Origin: Aquisphaera giovannonii
GTDB taxonomy: Bacteria > Planctomycetota > Planctomycetia > Isosphaerales > Isosphaeraceae
Assembly: GCF_008087625.1 (NCBI RefSeq)
Contig: NZ_CP042997.1
Span: forward strand, 7,068,001-7,132,000
DNA: 64,000 nt
Direction: 5' to 3'
The notes beneath the pieces were generated by a model. That model saw only the letters and a list, made by a program, of their open reading frames with translations. It had not been told where the DNA came from and did no database searches. Numbering within the stretch: the first letter of the stretch is position 1; each line of letters starts with the position of its first letter. The position numbers and the translations under genes were made by a program. Below are positions 1-7,855 of the stretch, piece after piece.

Positions 1-1
1 G

Positions 2-1378
2 AAGCGGATCCTCGCGGAACGCCCCACGCCGATCGTCTTCACCGCACGCCGGGGCCCCGACGGCGGCCTCTGGCGCGGCAACGAGGAGAAGCGGCTCCAG
101 CTCCTCCGCGAGGCCATCGCGCTGGGCGTCGAGTACGTGGACCTGGAGCACGACGTCGCCGGAAAGATCCGCCGCTTCGGCAAGACGAAGCGGATCGTGA
201 GCTACCACAACCTCAAGAACACGCCGGCCGACATCCAGGACGTCGTCGAGGAGTGCGAGAAGCTCGACCCCGACATCATCAAGATCGCCACCAACGCCCC
301 GACGCTCGCCGACGCCAGCCGGGTCCTCCGCCTGGGGGAGACGGGCAAGTTCCCGACGATCCCGATCGCCATGGGCGAGTCCGGCGTCTTCACCCGGATC
401 TTCGGCGCGAAGTTCGGCTCGCCGTTCACCTACGCGGGCTTCAACCCCGAGCGCGTCTTCGCGGTCGGCATGCCCCAGTTCGGGGAGCTCAAGAACGACT
501 ACAACTACCGCCGGATCGACGACCGGACCGAGATCTACGGGGTCATCGGCGACCCGATCGGCCACAGCCTCAGCCCCGCCATCCACAACGCCGCCTTCCG
601 AGAGCTGGGCCTGAACAAGGTCCTCGTGCCGTTCCAGGTGCCCCAGGGGGGGCTCGAGTCGTTCCTCACGGACACGACGTGGCTCGGGCTCAAGGGCTTC
701 AGCGTCACGATCCCGCACAAGGAGGCGATCATTCCCCTCCTCCAGCAGAAGGAGAACGCGGTCGAGCGGACCGGCGCGTGCAACACCGTGGTGGTCGACG
801 CCGAGGGCCGCCGCTGCGGCTTCAACACCGACTACCGCGCCGCGATGGACTCGCTCGAGGTCGGCATGGGGAGCGTCGAGGGCTCCGACGGGCCGAGCCC
901 GCTGGTGGACAAGCAGGTCCTCGTGCTGGGCGCGGGGGGCGTGGCGCGGTCGATCGCCCGGGGGCTCTCGCGCCGCGGGGCCCACGTCACCATCTGCAAC
1001 CGCCACGACGAGCGGTCGACCGCGCTGGCCGAGGAGGTCGGCTGCCGGATGGTCACGTGGTCGCAGCGCGCGACGGTGATCGCCGACGTGATCGTCAACT
1101 GCACGCCGGTCGGGATGCACCCGAACGTGGACGACACGCCGCTGCCCCCCTCGGCCTTCCAGCGCACGGGCATCATCGTGTTCGACACGGTCTACCACCC
1201 GGAGCACACGATGCTCCTGAAGCTCGCCCGCGAGCGGCAGGCCGTCGCCATCTCCGGCGTGGACATGTTCCTCCGCCAGGCGGCGCTCCAGTTCAAGCTG
1301 TACACCGGGCAGGACGCCCCCCTGGACGTCATGCGGGCCACCCTCAAGCGCAAGCTCGGGCCGCTCCGGGAAGACTGA
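2..1378 (+). CDS. aroDE: Bifunctional 3-dehydroquinate dehydratase / shikimate dehydrogenase (5' partial)
   Basis: This fusion performs steps 3 and 4 of the shikimate pathway in the cytoplasm. The frame is open to the left edge, so the true start lies outside the window; a Met at 137 is internal because the upstream residues still match the type I dehydroquinase fold (TPIVFTARR, then GVEYVDLE). The dehydratase half shows the SYHN histidine region and the Schiff-base lysine in IIKIATNAP. From about base 535 the shikimate dehydrogenase half begins with YGVIGDPIGHSLSP, has the catalytic lysine in SVTIPHKEA, the NTDY substrate motif and the NADP loop GAGGVARSIA. aroK follows after 20 bases. The fusion is known from planctomycetes, chlamydiae and plants; the assignment is firm. 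Confidence 0.95.
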   Translation, partial: KRILAERPTPIVFTARRGPDGGLWRGNEEKRLQLLREAIALGVEYVDLEHDVAGKIRRFGKTKRIVSYHNLKNTPADIQDVVEECEKLDPDIIKIATNAPTLADASRVLRLGETGKFPTIPIAMGESGVFTRIFGAKFGSPFTYAGFNPERVFAVGMPQFGELKNDYNYRRIDDRTEIYGVIGDPIGHSLSPAIHNAAFRELGLNKVLVPFQVPQGGLESFLTDTTWLGLKGFSVTIPHKEAIIPLLQQKENAVERTGACNTVVVDAEGRRCGFNTDYRAAMDSLEVGMGSVEGSDGPSPLVDKQVLVLGAGGVARSIARGLSRRGAHVTICNRHDERSTALAEEVGCRMVTWSQRATVIADVIVNCTPVGMHPNVDDTPLPPSAFQRTGIIVFDTVYHPEHTMLLKLARERQAVAISGVDMFLRQAALQFKLYTGQDAPLDVMRATLKRKLGPLRED

Positions 1379-1398
1379 CGAAGGGGCTGGCGACGACG

Positions 1399-1950
1399 AT
1401 GCAGGCGAATCACGGAGAGCGAGGCCGCGGGCTGGTCCTGGTGGGCTATCGCGGCACGGGGAAGTCCACCGTCGGCCGGATCGTCGCCGATCGGGCCGGG
1501 CGGGAGTTCGTCGAGGTGGACGCCGAGATCGAGCGCCGGGCGGGGCGGTCGATCCGGGCCATCTTCGCCGAGGACGGGGAGCCGGCCTTCCGCGACATGG
1601 AGGAGGAAGCCGTCCGCGGGCTCGTCCGGGACTTCCCCGGCGCCGTGCTCGCCACGGGCGGCGGCACGGTCATGCGGGCGACGAACCGCGGGCTCCTCCG
1701 CGGCCACGGCCTCGTGGTCTGGCTGCGGGCCGAGCCGGCGGAGCTGGCCCGCCGGATCGAGGCCGACGCGATCTCGTTCGCCACCCGGCCCGCGCTCACC
1801 GCGGCCGGCCCCCTCGCGGAGATCCCCGCGGTCCTCGCGGCCCGCACGCCCGCCTATCGCGAGGCCGCGGATCACGAGGTGGAGGCCCAGGGCCACGCCC
1901 CCGAGCGGATCGCCGAGCAGATCCTGGCACTCTGGACCGCCGGAGCCTGA
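1399..1950 (+). CDS. aroK: Shikimate kinase
   Basis: This 183-residue kinase phosphorylates shikimate at O-3 with ATP, the step right after AroDE. The P-loop GYRGTGKST is near residue 15, the shikimate-binding DAEIE and FRDMEEEA follow, and GGGTVMR is the third conserved substrate loop. The lid region carries TRPAL. The length is normal for the family (170-190 aa). The ATG at 1399 is chosen because it leaves a short N-terminus before the P-loop; a much longer open frame upstream is only the shadow of aroDE. The gene is 20 bases downstream of aroDE and 30 bases upstream of a prepilin peptidase, so co-transcription is likely. Confidence 0.93.
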   Translation: MQANHGERGRGLVLVGYRGTGKSTVGRIVADRAGREFVEVDAEIERRAGRSIRAIFAEDGEPAFRDMEEEAVRGLVRDFPGAVLATGGGTVMRATNRGLLRGHGLVVWLRAEPAELARRIEADAISFATRPALTAAGPLAEIPAVLAARTPAYREAADHEVEAQGHAPERIAEQILALWTAGA

Positions 1951-1980
1951 GCCCGCGCGGGCAGGAAGGACGCGACCGCC

Positions 1981-2967
1981 GTGATGCCGATGGGGCCGGT
2001 GATGGTGATCCTGGGCGTCATCGTCTCCCTCATCGGGGCGGTCGTCGGCAGCTTCCTGAACGTCTGCATCTACCGCCTGCCCTGGGAAAAGAGCGTGATC
2101 TGGCCGGCCTCGCACTGCCCGAGATGCTGGAACCCGATCGCCGCGTATGACAACATCCCGATCCTGGGCTGGCTCCTCCTCCGCGGCAAGTGCCGCCGCT
2201 GCGGCCTGCCGATCTCCCCGCGATACCCGCTCATCGAGCTGCTGGTGGCCGTCCTCTTCGTCGCGATCTTCGTGGTGGACGTGGTCTACGGCCCCCGCGG
2301 CCGGTACGGCTACGAGATCGGCGTCCCGCTGGCCACCTGGTTCTACCACGCCATCCTCGTCTCCCTCCTCGTGGCGGCGACGTTCATCGACTACGACCTG
2401 TACATCATCCCGGACTCGATCACCCTGACCGGCATGATCCTGGGCGTGGCCGGCGGCTGGATCCTGCCGGAGATCCGCCCGGCCCCCTCCACGGCGGCCA
2501 CCTACTGGCAGGGCCTGGCCGTCGGGCTCGGCGGGCTGCTGGTCGGCGGGGGGTTGATGGAGTTCGTCCGGAGAGTGGCCAACCTGGTCTACTCGGCGAT
2601 CCTCAGCATCGGCAATCGCCGCGTGACCTCGGGCGAGGCCATGGGTTTCGGCGACGTGACGCTGATGGCGATGATCGGCGCGTTCCTCGGCTGGCAGGCG
2701 GCGTTGCTGACGTTCTTCATCGGCCCGTTCTTCGGACTCGGCACGGCGCTCGTGAAAATCGTCAATAAGTACCGGAAGCTGATTGCGGGACGCCAATTAT
2801 CCGTGACCGATCGCGAAGTCCCTTTCGGGCCCTATCTTTGCGCAGGGGCCCTGTTCCTGGTCCTCACCTGGCGATGGCTCTGGCCCGGCTGGGCGGCCGG
2901 CTTGTTCGACACCTTCCGCTGGATCTTCTGGTTCCTGCTGGGCGTGAATGCGGGCCCGCCGTACTGA
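1981..2967 (+). CDS. Prepilin peptidase (A24 family)
   Basis: This 328-residue inner-membrane aspartic protease should cleave, and perhaps N-methylate, type IV pilin or type II secretion pseudopilin leaders. The N-terminal cytoplasmic domain has two zinc CxxC pairs (C46/C49 in CPRC and C71/C74 in CRRC) after the GSFLNVCIYRLP motif. The catalytic aspartates are in FIDYDLYIIPD (about 137-145) and in MGFGDVTLMA (D225). Seven to eight hydrophobic segments fill the rest. A GTG at 1981 is followed directly by an ATG at 1984, and either may be the start. No pilin genes lie nearby, which is common for planctomycetes. Confidence 0.92.
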   Translation: MMPMGPVMVILGVIVSLIGAVVGSFLNVCIYRLPWEKSVIWPASHCPRCWNPIAAYDNIPILGWLLLRGKCRRCGLPISPRYPLIELLVAVLFVAIFVVDVVYGPRGRYGYEIGVPLATWFYHAILVSLLVAATFIDYDLYIIPDSITLTGMILGVAGGWILPEIRPAPSTAATYWQGLAVGLGGLLVGGGLMEFVRRVANLVYSAILSIGNRRVTSGEAMGFGDVTLMAMIGAFLGWQAALLTFFIGPFFGLGTALVKIVNKYRKLIAGRQLSVTDREVPFGPYLCAGALFLVLTWRWLWPGWAAGLFDTFRWIFWFLLGVNAGPPY

Positions 2968-3014
2968 GTCGACTCCTCCCCCTCCCGGCCCTCCTTGATG
3001 GATTGAGGCGTCCG

Positions 3015-3401
3015 ATGGCGTACCAGTACAAGCGGCGAAGGCCGTCGATCGTGAGGAACTTCTGGGTCTACCGCCGGCTCGTCGGCTTCGCCGTCCTCCT
3101 CGGCGTGCTCCTCTGGTTCGTCTGGGTGAACGACACCGTCGTCACGGTGTCGTTCCCGTTCCGCCTCGGCGAGCTGAGCAGCCGCCTGGGCGTCGTCATC
3201 CTCCTGAGCGCGCTCTTCGGGTCGCTCATGACCATCCTGATCGGCACCATCGTCGTCGCCCGACGCCGCATCTGGGGCGGCCAGGCCGCCGACCCGCCGG
3301 GAGTCAGCGGTACTGGCGCCCCGACCGAGGACGACCTGCCGCCCCCCGACTACGCCTCCAAGACCGGCGACGGGTTCACCGGGACGAAGTGGACGGGTTG
3401 A
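3015..3401 (+). CDS. Small membrane protein, LapA/DUF1049-like
   Basis: The 128-residue product has a very basic N-terminus (YKRRRP), two membrane segments at about 22-38 and 58-82, and a polar Pro-rich tail. The pattern of a first helix, a short NDTVVTVSFPF strand and a second helix with SALFGSLMT is the layout of the lipopolysaccharide assembly protein A domain (DUF1049). That family match is by pattern only and is moderate. The ATG at 3015 is chosen because it directly precedes the basic segment; the frame stays open further upstream but overlaps the peptidase gene. Confidence 0.7.
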   Translation: MAYQYKRRRPSIVRNFWVYRRLVGFAVLLGVLLWFVWVNDTVVTVSFPFRLGELSSRLGVVILLSALFGSLMTILIGTIVVARRRIWGGQAADPPGVSGTGAPTEDDLPPPDYASKTGDGFTGTKWTG

Positions 3402-3467
3402 ACCGACGGCGGGGCCTGCCGGAGAACATCCGCGAGGCAGCGATCCCGATCCGGCAACGGTAAGAGC

Positions 3468-3491
3468 CTGTCCCATAAGCGACGCTTCCTG
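3468..3491 (+). repeat. Solo copy of a dispersed repeat end
   Basis: This 24-base stretch, beginning CTGTCCCATAAG and ending CGCTTCCTG, matches the reverse complement of 16907-16930 at 23 of 24 positions. At the second site it forms the right end of a small inverted-repeat element. Here no partner end was found nearby, so it looks like a remnant. Confidence 0.6.
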
Positions 3492-3555
3492 GAAGCCTTG
3501 TGAAAAAGCCGGCCGACGTGGGCGGCTATCCTGGAGTTCGCAACCGGAGGCATGC

Positions 3556-4200
3556 ATGAGAGTCGTATCGCTGAGCGTCGGCCTCCCGCGCCAGGTCGAG
3601 TGGGAAGGCAGCACCGTCCTCACCTCGATCTTCAAGGAGCCGGTCGACCGCCGCCTGCGGGTCTCGAGGCTCAATTTCGAGGGCGATGAGCAGTCGGACC
3701 TGACGGTGCACGGCGGCGTGGACAAGGCCGTGTACGCCTACCCGGCCGAGCACTACGACGCATGGCGCCGGGAGCTGCCGGAGGTCGAGTTCTCCTGGGC
3801 CGCCTTCGGCGAGAACCTCACCGTCGAGGGGCTCTTCGAGGACGTGCGCATCGGCGATCGGTTCCGCATCGGGACGGCGGAGTTCGCCGTCACCCAGCCG
3901 CGCCTGCCCTGCTACAAGCTCGGCATCCGGTTCGGCCGCAAGGACATGCTGAAGCGCATGCTCCAGAACGGCCGCACCGGCTTCTACTTCGCCGTCGCGG
4001 CCGAGGGCGAGGTCGGCCCCGGAGATGCCATCGAGCCGATCGAGCGACTGACGGAAGGCCTGACCGTCGCCGACGTGGTCCGGCTCTACACGGTCGACGC
4101 GAAGAACCAGGAGTTGCTCCTCCGCGCGACGCAGACGCCCGGTCTGCCCGAGAGCTGGAAGGAGTACTTCCGAAAGCGGCTACGCAATCCGAACGCCTGA
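3556..4200 (+). CDS. MOSC domain protein (YiiM-like)
   Basis: The 214-residue protein belongs to the MOSC superfamily, which is related to the C-terminal domain of molybdenum cofactor sulfurases. Family motifs seen are the N-terminal VSLSVGLP, HGGVDKAVYAYP, FGENLTVEG and the conserved cysteine C119 in PRLPCYKLG, the proposed sulfur or molybdenum ligand. The C-terminal helical extension after about residue 165 (TVADVVRLYT) matches the YiiM subgroup, which acts in detoxifying N-hydroxylated compounds in E. coli. The start is supported by a GGAGG a few bases upstream of the ATG. It stands alone between short gaps. Confidence 0.88.
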   Translation: MRVVSLSVGLPRQVEWEGSTVLTSIFKEPVDRRLRVSRLNFEGDEQSDLTVHGGVDKAVYAYPAEHYDAWRRELPEVEFSWAAFGENLTVEGLFEDVRIGDRFRIGTAEFAVTQPRLPCYKLGIRFGRKDMLKRMLQNGRTGFYFAVAAEGEVGPGDAIEPIERLTEGLTVADVVRLYTVDAKNQELLLRATQTPGLPESWKEYFRKRLRNPNA

Positions 4201-4435
4201 TAGAGCTCGGCCTCGGACAGCGATACCGGGGGCAAGTCCACCCTTACCCCTCGATTTCATGCGAGCCCAGGGGCCATTTTGGTCGGCACACACATCTCCG
4301 AAAGGTTGCCCGGAACCGAGGCCCCCCCATGGCGACTCGGAGCGGTCGAGGAAATGGATCGGGAGGAGGTCCCGTTCTATCAAGAAGGGGCCACGATCCG
4401 CAGCCCGTCAAGATGACGGAGACGGAGAGCGAACG

Positions 4436-4960
4436 ATGATCCGCCCGGTACTCTTGCTCTCGATCCTCCTGATTTGCGTCCCGGCCTGGGCGTCCGACGG
4501 CCCTCCGGACGCGGGCAAGGCTGTCCGCAAGGTGGCCATGAAGTCGATGCCACCGTACGGTCCCTACCACGTCGCCGACCCCGCCAGGCACAGGAGCATG
4601 CCCAATCCGCGGGGTGGCGACATGGCACGGGCCATGATCAGCCTCTTCCGGCCGGTCCCCCCCGACCGGGCCCTGTACTTCGCCGCGCTCGACGACGACC
4701 CCGGGAACGACCTCTACCCGAGGCAGGGGTGGTGGGTCTACGTCCGCGACGTCGTGCCCCTGCCGGGCGGCGGATGGGAGGCCGAGGTCGCGGTCAAGGT
4801 CTCGTTCGACCAGGACCGCATGACGGGCCCGGGGTTCCCCCAGGTCAACGTGGAGTACATCGAGCGGTACCGCTTCGCCGGTGCGGGGCTGGAATACCTC
4901 GGCGGGCATGCGGAGGATCCCACCGGCCTCGGCCCCCGGATCGCGGTCCATCACTTCTGA
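4436..4960 (+). CDS. Secreted hypothetical protein
   Basis: The 174-residue product starts with a clear Sec signal (MIRPVLLLSILLICVPAWA, cleavage probably after AWA). The mature part is a small soluble domain with WWVYVRDVVPLPGG and VEYIERYRF, which reads as a beta-rich fold. I recognise no family. The ATG at 4436 follows a GGAGA-type ribosome site and leaves a proper signal peptide. A GC-rich hairpin follows the stop. A nuclear-transport-factor-like or immunity-like fold is conceivable but not shown by any motif. Confidence 0.75.
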   Translation: MIRPVLLLSILLICVPAWASDGPPDAGKAVRKVAMKSMPPYGPYHVADPARHRSMPNPRGGDMARAMISLFRPVPPDRALYFAALDDDPGNDLYPRQGWWVYVRDVVPLPGGGWEAEVAVKVSFDQDRMTGPGFPQVNVEYIERYRFAGAGLEYLGGHAEDPTGLGPRIAVHHF

Positions 4961-5333
4961 GGCCCGCGGCGTCGTTTGCCGTCGACCGGCCCGCCGCCTG
5001 GGGCGGGCCGGCCGGTCCTACGCGTCGCCCTTCTTGCAGGGAACCAAAGGGTCGGGGACCGATTCCAAAGGGTGGAAGTGTAGCGGGAGGCAGTCCTATC
5101 GAGCACCACGCGTCCCGGCCGTCAGGTGGGCTATGTCGGTCCGAGCCAGTACCATCGCGGTAGGTCCGCCCTGGCCTCCCGCGCGTCGTCAGAATCGGCC
5201 CGTTCCGCGATCGCGACCGGGCCGACGTCAAAGATCCGACCGGCCTCTAGCCGATGAGAAACACGAGACGGTGGCGCCTTCGGGATCGACCCTTCAACCG
5301 CGAGAAGCCGTGGACGCTCATTCGACGCGACGA
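4961..5333. other. Intergenic region, 373 bases
   Basis: No convincing gene is present. The first 60 bases hold a 10-bp GC hairpin that may end transcription of the secreted-protein gene. A stretch near 5040-5075 with two AAAGGGT-like words looks like a short repeat remnant, but no matching copy was found in the window. Confidence 0.5.
4986..5011 (+). terminator. GC hairpin after secreted-protein gene
   Basis: A perfect 10-bp stem (4986-4995 with 5002-5011) closes a six-base loop, 25 bases after the stop codon at 4960. It is not followed by a run of T, so it may be a weak or factor-dependent terminator. Confidence 0.45.
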
Positions 5334-5975
5334 ATGCATGCCCGGCGGGTGGGCCTGACGGCCGCGATGGCCGCGGTCCTGGCAGCGACGGGCTGCGCGA
5401 ATCGCGGGAATATCCTCACGGGGGATCCGCCGGCGTCGCAGATGAAGACGTCGCTGAGCCACGTCCAGTATGAGAACGAGAAGCTGCGGTCGGAGCTGGC
5501 GAAGGTGAAGGAGGAGAACCGCGGCCTGGACGATCAGCTCGTGCAGGAGCGGCTCCACAACGGCGACCTCGCCGCCCGGCTCGACGACGCGAGGAACCTG
5601 CTGCGGGACCGGGGCATCGACGGCGGGTCGAAGCTGAGCGCACGGTCGGAGGGACGAGGCTCCGGGGACGACCCGGACGGCTCCCTGTCCGGGCCGGTCG
5701 CCAGGCCGGCCGGCCGCAAGACCGTCAAGAAGCGTAAGCCCCCCGCGGCGAGCATCTCCGGCGACCTGGACGACCTGCCGACGGCGTCCGACCGCGACGA
5801 CACGTCGGGGGGGACGATCTCGCTCAACGACCCGACGCCCCTGCGGACCGAGACGCCCATCCGATCCCGGTCCGGCGACCGCGGCGGCGTGGCGGACGAG
5901 GCCGACGACGAGGACAAGATCCAGTGGCACCCCGTCGCATCGAGCCCCGAAGCCGCGGGCCTGCCTCGGCGCTGA
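5334..5975 (+). CDS. Coiled-coil lipoprotein, hypothetical
   Basis: The 213-residue product has a lipobox (VLAATGC, lipidated C21) after a basic, hydrophobic signal. Residues about 35-80 form a heptad-rich coiled coil (NEKLRSELAKVKEENRGLD). The remainder is a long disordered tail rich in Asp, Ser, Arg and Pro. It probably sits as a periplasmic lipoprotein attached to a membrane. The ATG at 5334 is chosen because it begins the signal; the frame is open upstream but has no signal there. No enzymatic motif is visible. A possible hisH promoter overlaps the end of this gene. Confidence 0.78.
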   Translation: MHARRVGLTAAMAAVLAATGCANRGNILTGDPPASQMKTSLSHVQYENEKLRSELAKVKEENRGLDDQLVQERLHNGDLAARLDDARNLLRDRGIDGGSKLSARSEGRGSGDDPDGSLSGPVARPAGRKTVKKRKPPAASISGDLDDLPTASDRDDTSGGTISLNDPTPLRTETPIRSRSGDRGGVADEADDEDKIQWHPVASSPEAAGLPRR

Positions 5976-6005
5976 TTGCGAGGCGGGGAAGGGGTCTGCT
6001 AGGAT
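5976..6005 (+). promoter_or_regulatory. Possible sigma70 promoter for hisH
   Basis: TTGCGA at 5976-5981 and TAGGAT at 6000-6005 are 18 bases apart, and the -10 is preceded by TG (extended -10). The leader to hisH would be about 250 bases and would contain the dispersed repeat. Confidence 0.4.
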
Positions 6006-6082
6006 CGTCGGTTCGGAGCTTGCCCCGGTGGCTCGACGGCGTGGCCAAACGCCCTCAGGCTCCCCTGGTCTGGTGAAGGGCC

Positions 6083-6203
6083 GTATCCCGCTTCCCACCT
6101 GGCAACGTGGGGATGCAGAGGGTGGGTCCGAGCGCCACGGCCCGGAAGATGCACCCCCCTCTGACTCCCCCTTCGTAAGGGGGAGAACCGGATTTGGCGT
6201 CGG
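6083..6203. repeat. Dispersed repeat with CTCCCCC hairpin (copy 1)
   Basis: The segment runs from CCCGCTTCCCACCTG to just past GGGGGAGAACCGG and holds a perfect 7-bp hairpin at 6165-6185. The same order of words recurs at 16771-16890. Translated on the minus strand both copies give PPYEGGVRGG, a sign of a shared nucleotide repeat rather than a gene. Confidence 0.7.
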
Positions 6204-6262
6204 TTGCGGGGGCTCCGGGGCAGACTCTCATTGCCACGCTCCTCCGACGAAGGCCGGCCGCC

Positions 6263-6871
6263 ATGATCGCGATCATCGACTACGGGATGGGGAACCTCCG
6301 CAGCGTCCAGAAGGCCGTGGAGGCCGTCGGCGGCCACGCCGAGGTCACTTCGGATCCGACCCATATCCGCAAGGCGAGCCACGTGATCCTGCCCGGCGTG
6401 GGGGCCTTCGAGGATGCGATGGCGGAGCTGCGTCGAACCGGGCTGGGCGACGCGTTCGTCGAGGCGGTGCGATCCGGCAAGCCCTGCCTGGGCGTCTGCC
6501 TGGGGCTCCAGCTCCTCTTCGACGCGAGCGAGGAGGACGGGGAGCATAGGGGCCTGGGCCTGCTCCCCGGGAGGGTCGTCCGGTTCCGGTCGCACCCGGG
6601 CCTGAAGGTGCCGCACATGGGCTGGAACACGCTGAAGAAGCGCCGGCCCGTGCCGCTGCTGGAAGGGCTCGGGCCGGAGCCCTCGGTCTACTTCGTGCAC
6701 TCGTACCACGCGGCCCCCGCCGATCCCGGGGACGTCGCCGCCGAGGCCGAGTATCCGGAGCCGTTCGCGGCCCTCGTCTGGCGGGACAACCTGATGGCCT
6801 GCCAGTTCCACCCGGAGAAGAGCCAGGCCGTCGGCCTGCGGATGTACGCGAATTTCGCGGCACTCACCTGA
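6263..6871 (+). CDS. hisH: Imidazole glycerol phosphate synthase, glutamine amidotransferase subunit
   Basis: HisH releases ammonia from glutamine and channels it to HisF in histidine synthesis. The 202-residue chain has the class I amidotransferase triad: nucleophile C79 in GVCLGLQ, and H183 and E185 in QFHPEKS. The N-terminal IDYGMGNLRSV and the oxyanion PGVGAFEDAM are typical. The ATG at 6263 gives exactly the family N-terminus. hisA follows 139 bases downstream; no hisF is in the window. The leader contains a dispersed repeat. Confidence 0.95.
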   Translation: MIAIIDYGMGNLRSVQKAVEAVGGHAEVTSDPTHIRKASHVILPGVGAFEDAMAELRRTGLGDAFVEAVRSGKPCLGVCLGLQLLFDASEEDGEHRGLGLLPGRVVRFRSHPGLKVPHMGWNTLKKRRPVPLLEGLGPEPSVYFVHSYHAAPADPGDVAAEAEYPEPFAALVWRDNLMACQFHPEKSQAVGLRMYANFAALT

Positions 6872-7010
6872 GCCGCGGGGCGGATGGCGCGGGCCTCCCG
6901 ATCGGGCCGGATCCGTCCGCGGACTCGGCCCGGGTCGGTCCTTGCGGGGGCCCTGCGCCGGGTATAGAGTGAAGCGAGTGCAAGGCTCTTTGTGGGTTTG
7001 GTGAAGATCC

Positions 7011-7751
7011 ATGCGAGTGATCCCGGCGATCGACCTGCGGGCCGGCAAGTGCGTGCGGCTCCGCCAGGGCGATTACGACCGCGAGACGGTCTTCGGCGAC
7101 GATCCGGCGGCGATGGCCGCACGCTGGGAGGCCGGCGGAGCGAGCCGCATCCACCTCGTCGACCTGGACGGGGCGAAGGCCGGCCGGCCCGTGAACGTGG
7201 ATGCGGTCCGGGGGATCCTGGGGCGGGTCTCCGTCCCTTGCCAGCTCGGCGGCGGCGTGCGAGACGGGGCGACGATCTCGGCCTGGCTCCAAGCGGGGCT
7301 GGAGCGCGTGATCGTCGGCACCCAGGCGCTGCGCGACCCGGACTGGTTCGTGTCGATGCTCGAGGCGTATCCGCAACGGCTCGTCCTGGGGCTGGACGCC
7401 CGCGAGGGGAAGGTCGCGACGGAGGGCTGGCTGGAGACGTCCTCGGTGGACGCCGTCACCCTGGCCCGCCGCTTCGACGGCCTGCCGCTGGCGGCGATCA
7501 TCTACACGGACATCGCCCGCGACGGCACGCTCGACGGCCCGAACCTGGAGGCGACCCGAGCCCTGGCGGAGAGCACGCGGACCCCCGTCATCGCGTCGGG
7601 GGGCGTGGGGACGCTTGCGGACCTGGAGCGGCTGAAGGCCCTGCCGATCGACGGGGTCATCGTGGGGCGCGCCCTCTACGAGGGCCGATTCACGCTGGCC
7701 GAGGCGATCGCCGCGGCCGGGCCCCCCGAGCCGCCGGCGAGTCCGACCTGA
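7011..7751 (+). CDS. hisA: ProFAR isomerase
   Basis: HisA performs the Amadori isomerisation of ProFAR to PRFAR in histidine synthesis, feeding HisF-HisH. The 246-residue TIM barrel has the N-terminal catalytic Asp in IPAIDLRAGKCVRL, the first phosphate site around QLGGGVRD, the second acid in GLDAREGK and the second phosphate loop ASGGVGTLADL. The ending GVIVGRALYEG is also typical. The start is certain because MRVIPAID is the normal N-terminus. A possible -10 (TATAGA, 6963-6968) lies about 45 bases upstream. Confidence 0.95.
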   Translation: MRVIPAIDLRAGKCVRLRQGDYDRETVFGDDPAAMAARWEAGGASRIHLVDLDGAKAGRPVNVDAVRGILGRVSVPCQLGGGVRDGATISAWLQAGLERVIVGTQALRDPDWFVSMLEAYPQRLVLGLDAREGKVATEGWLETSSVDAVTLARRFDGLPLAAIIYTDIARDGTLDGPNLEATRALAESTRTPVIASGGVGTLADLERLKALPIDGVIVGRALYEGRFTLAEAIAAAGPPEPPASPT

Positions 7752-7855
7752 GGCCGCCGACCGATCGACTCGGTCCCCTCGGGCCTGGATCTCCGCCTTG
7801 CCTGCACGTCGATGCGTTCCCGGGCAAGTCACCCTCCGATGCGGAGATCCGACCC

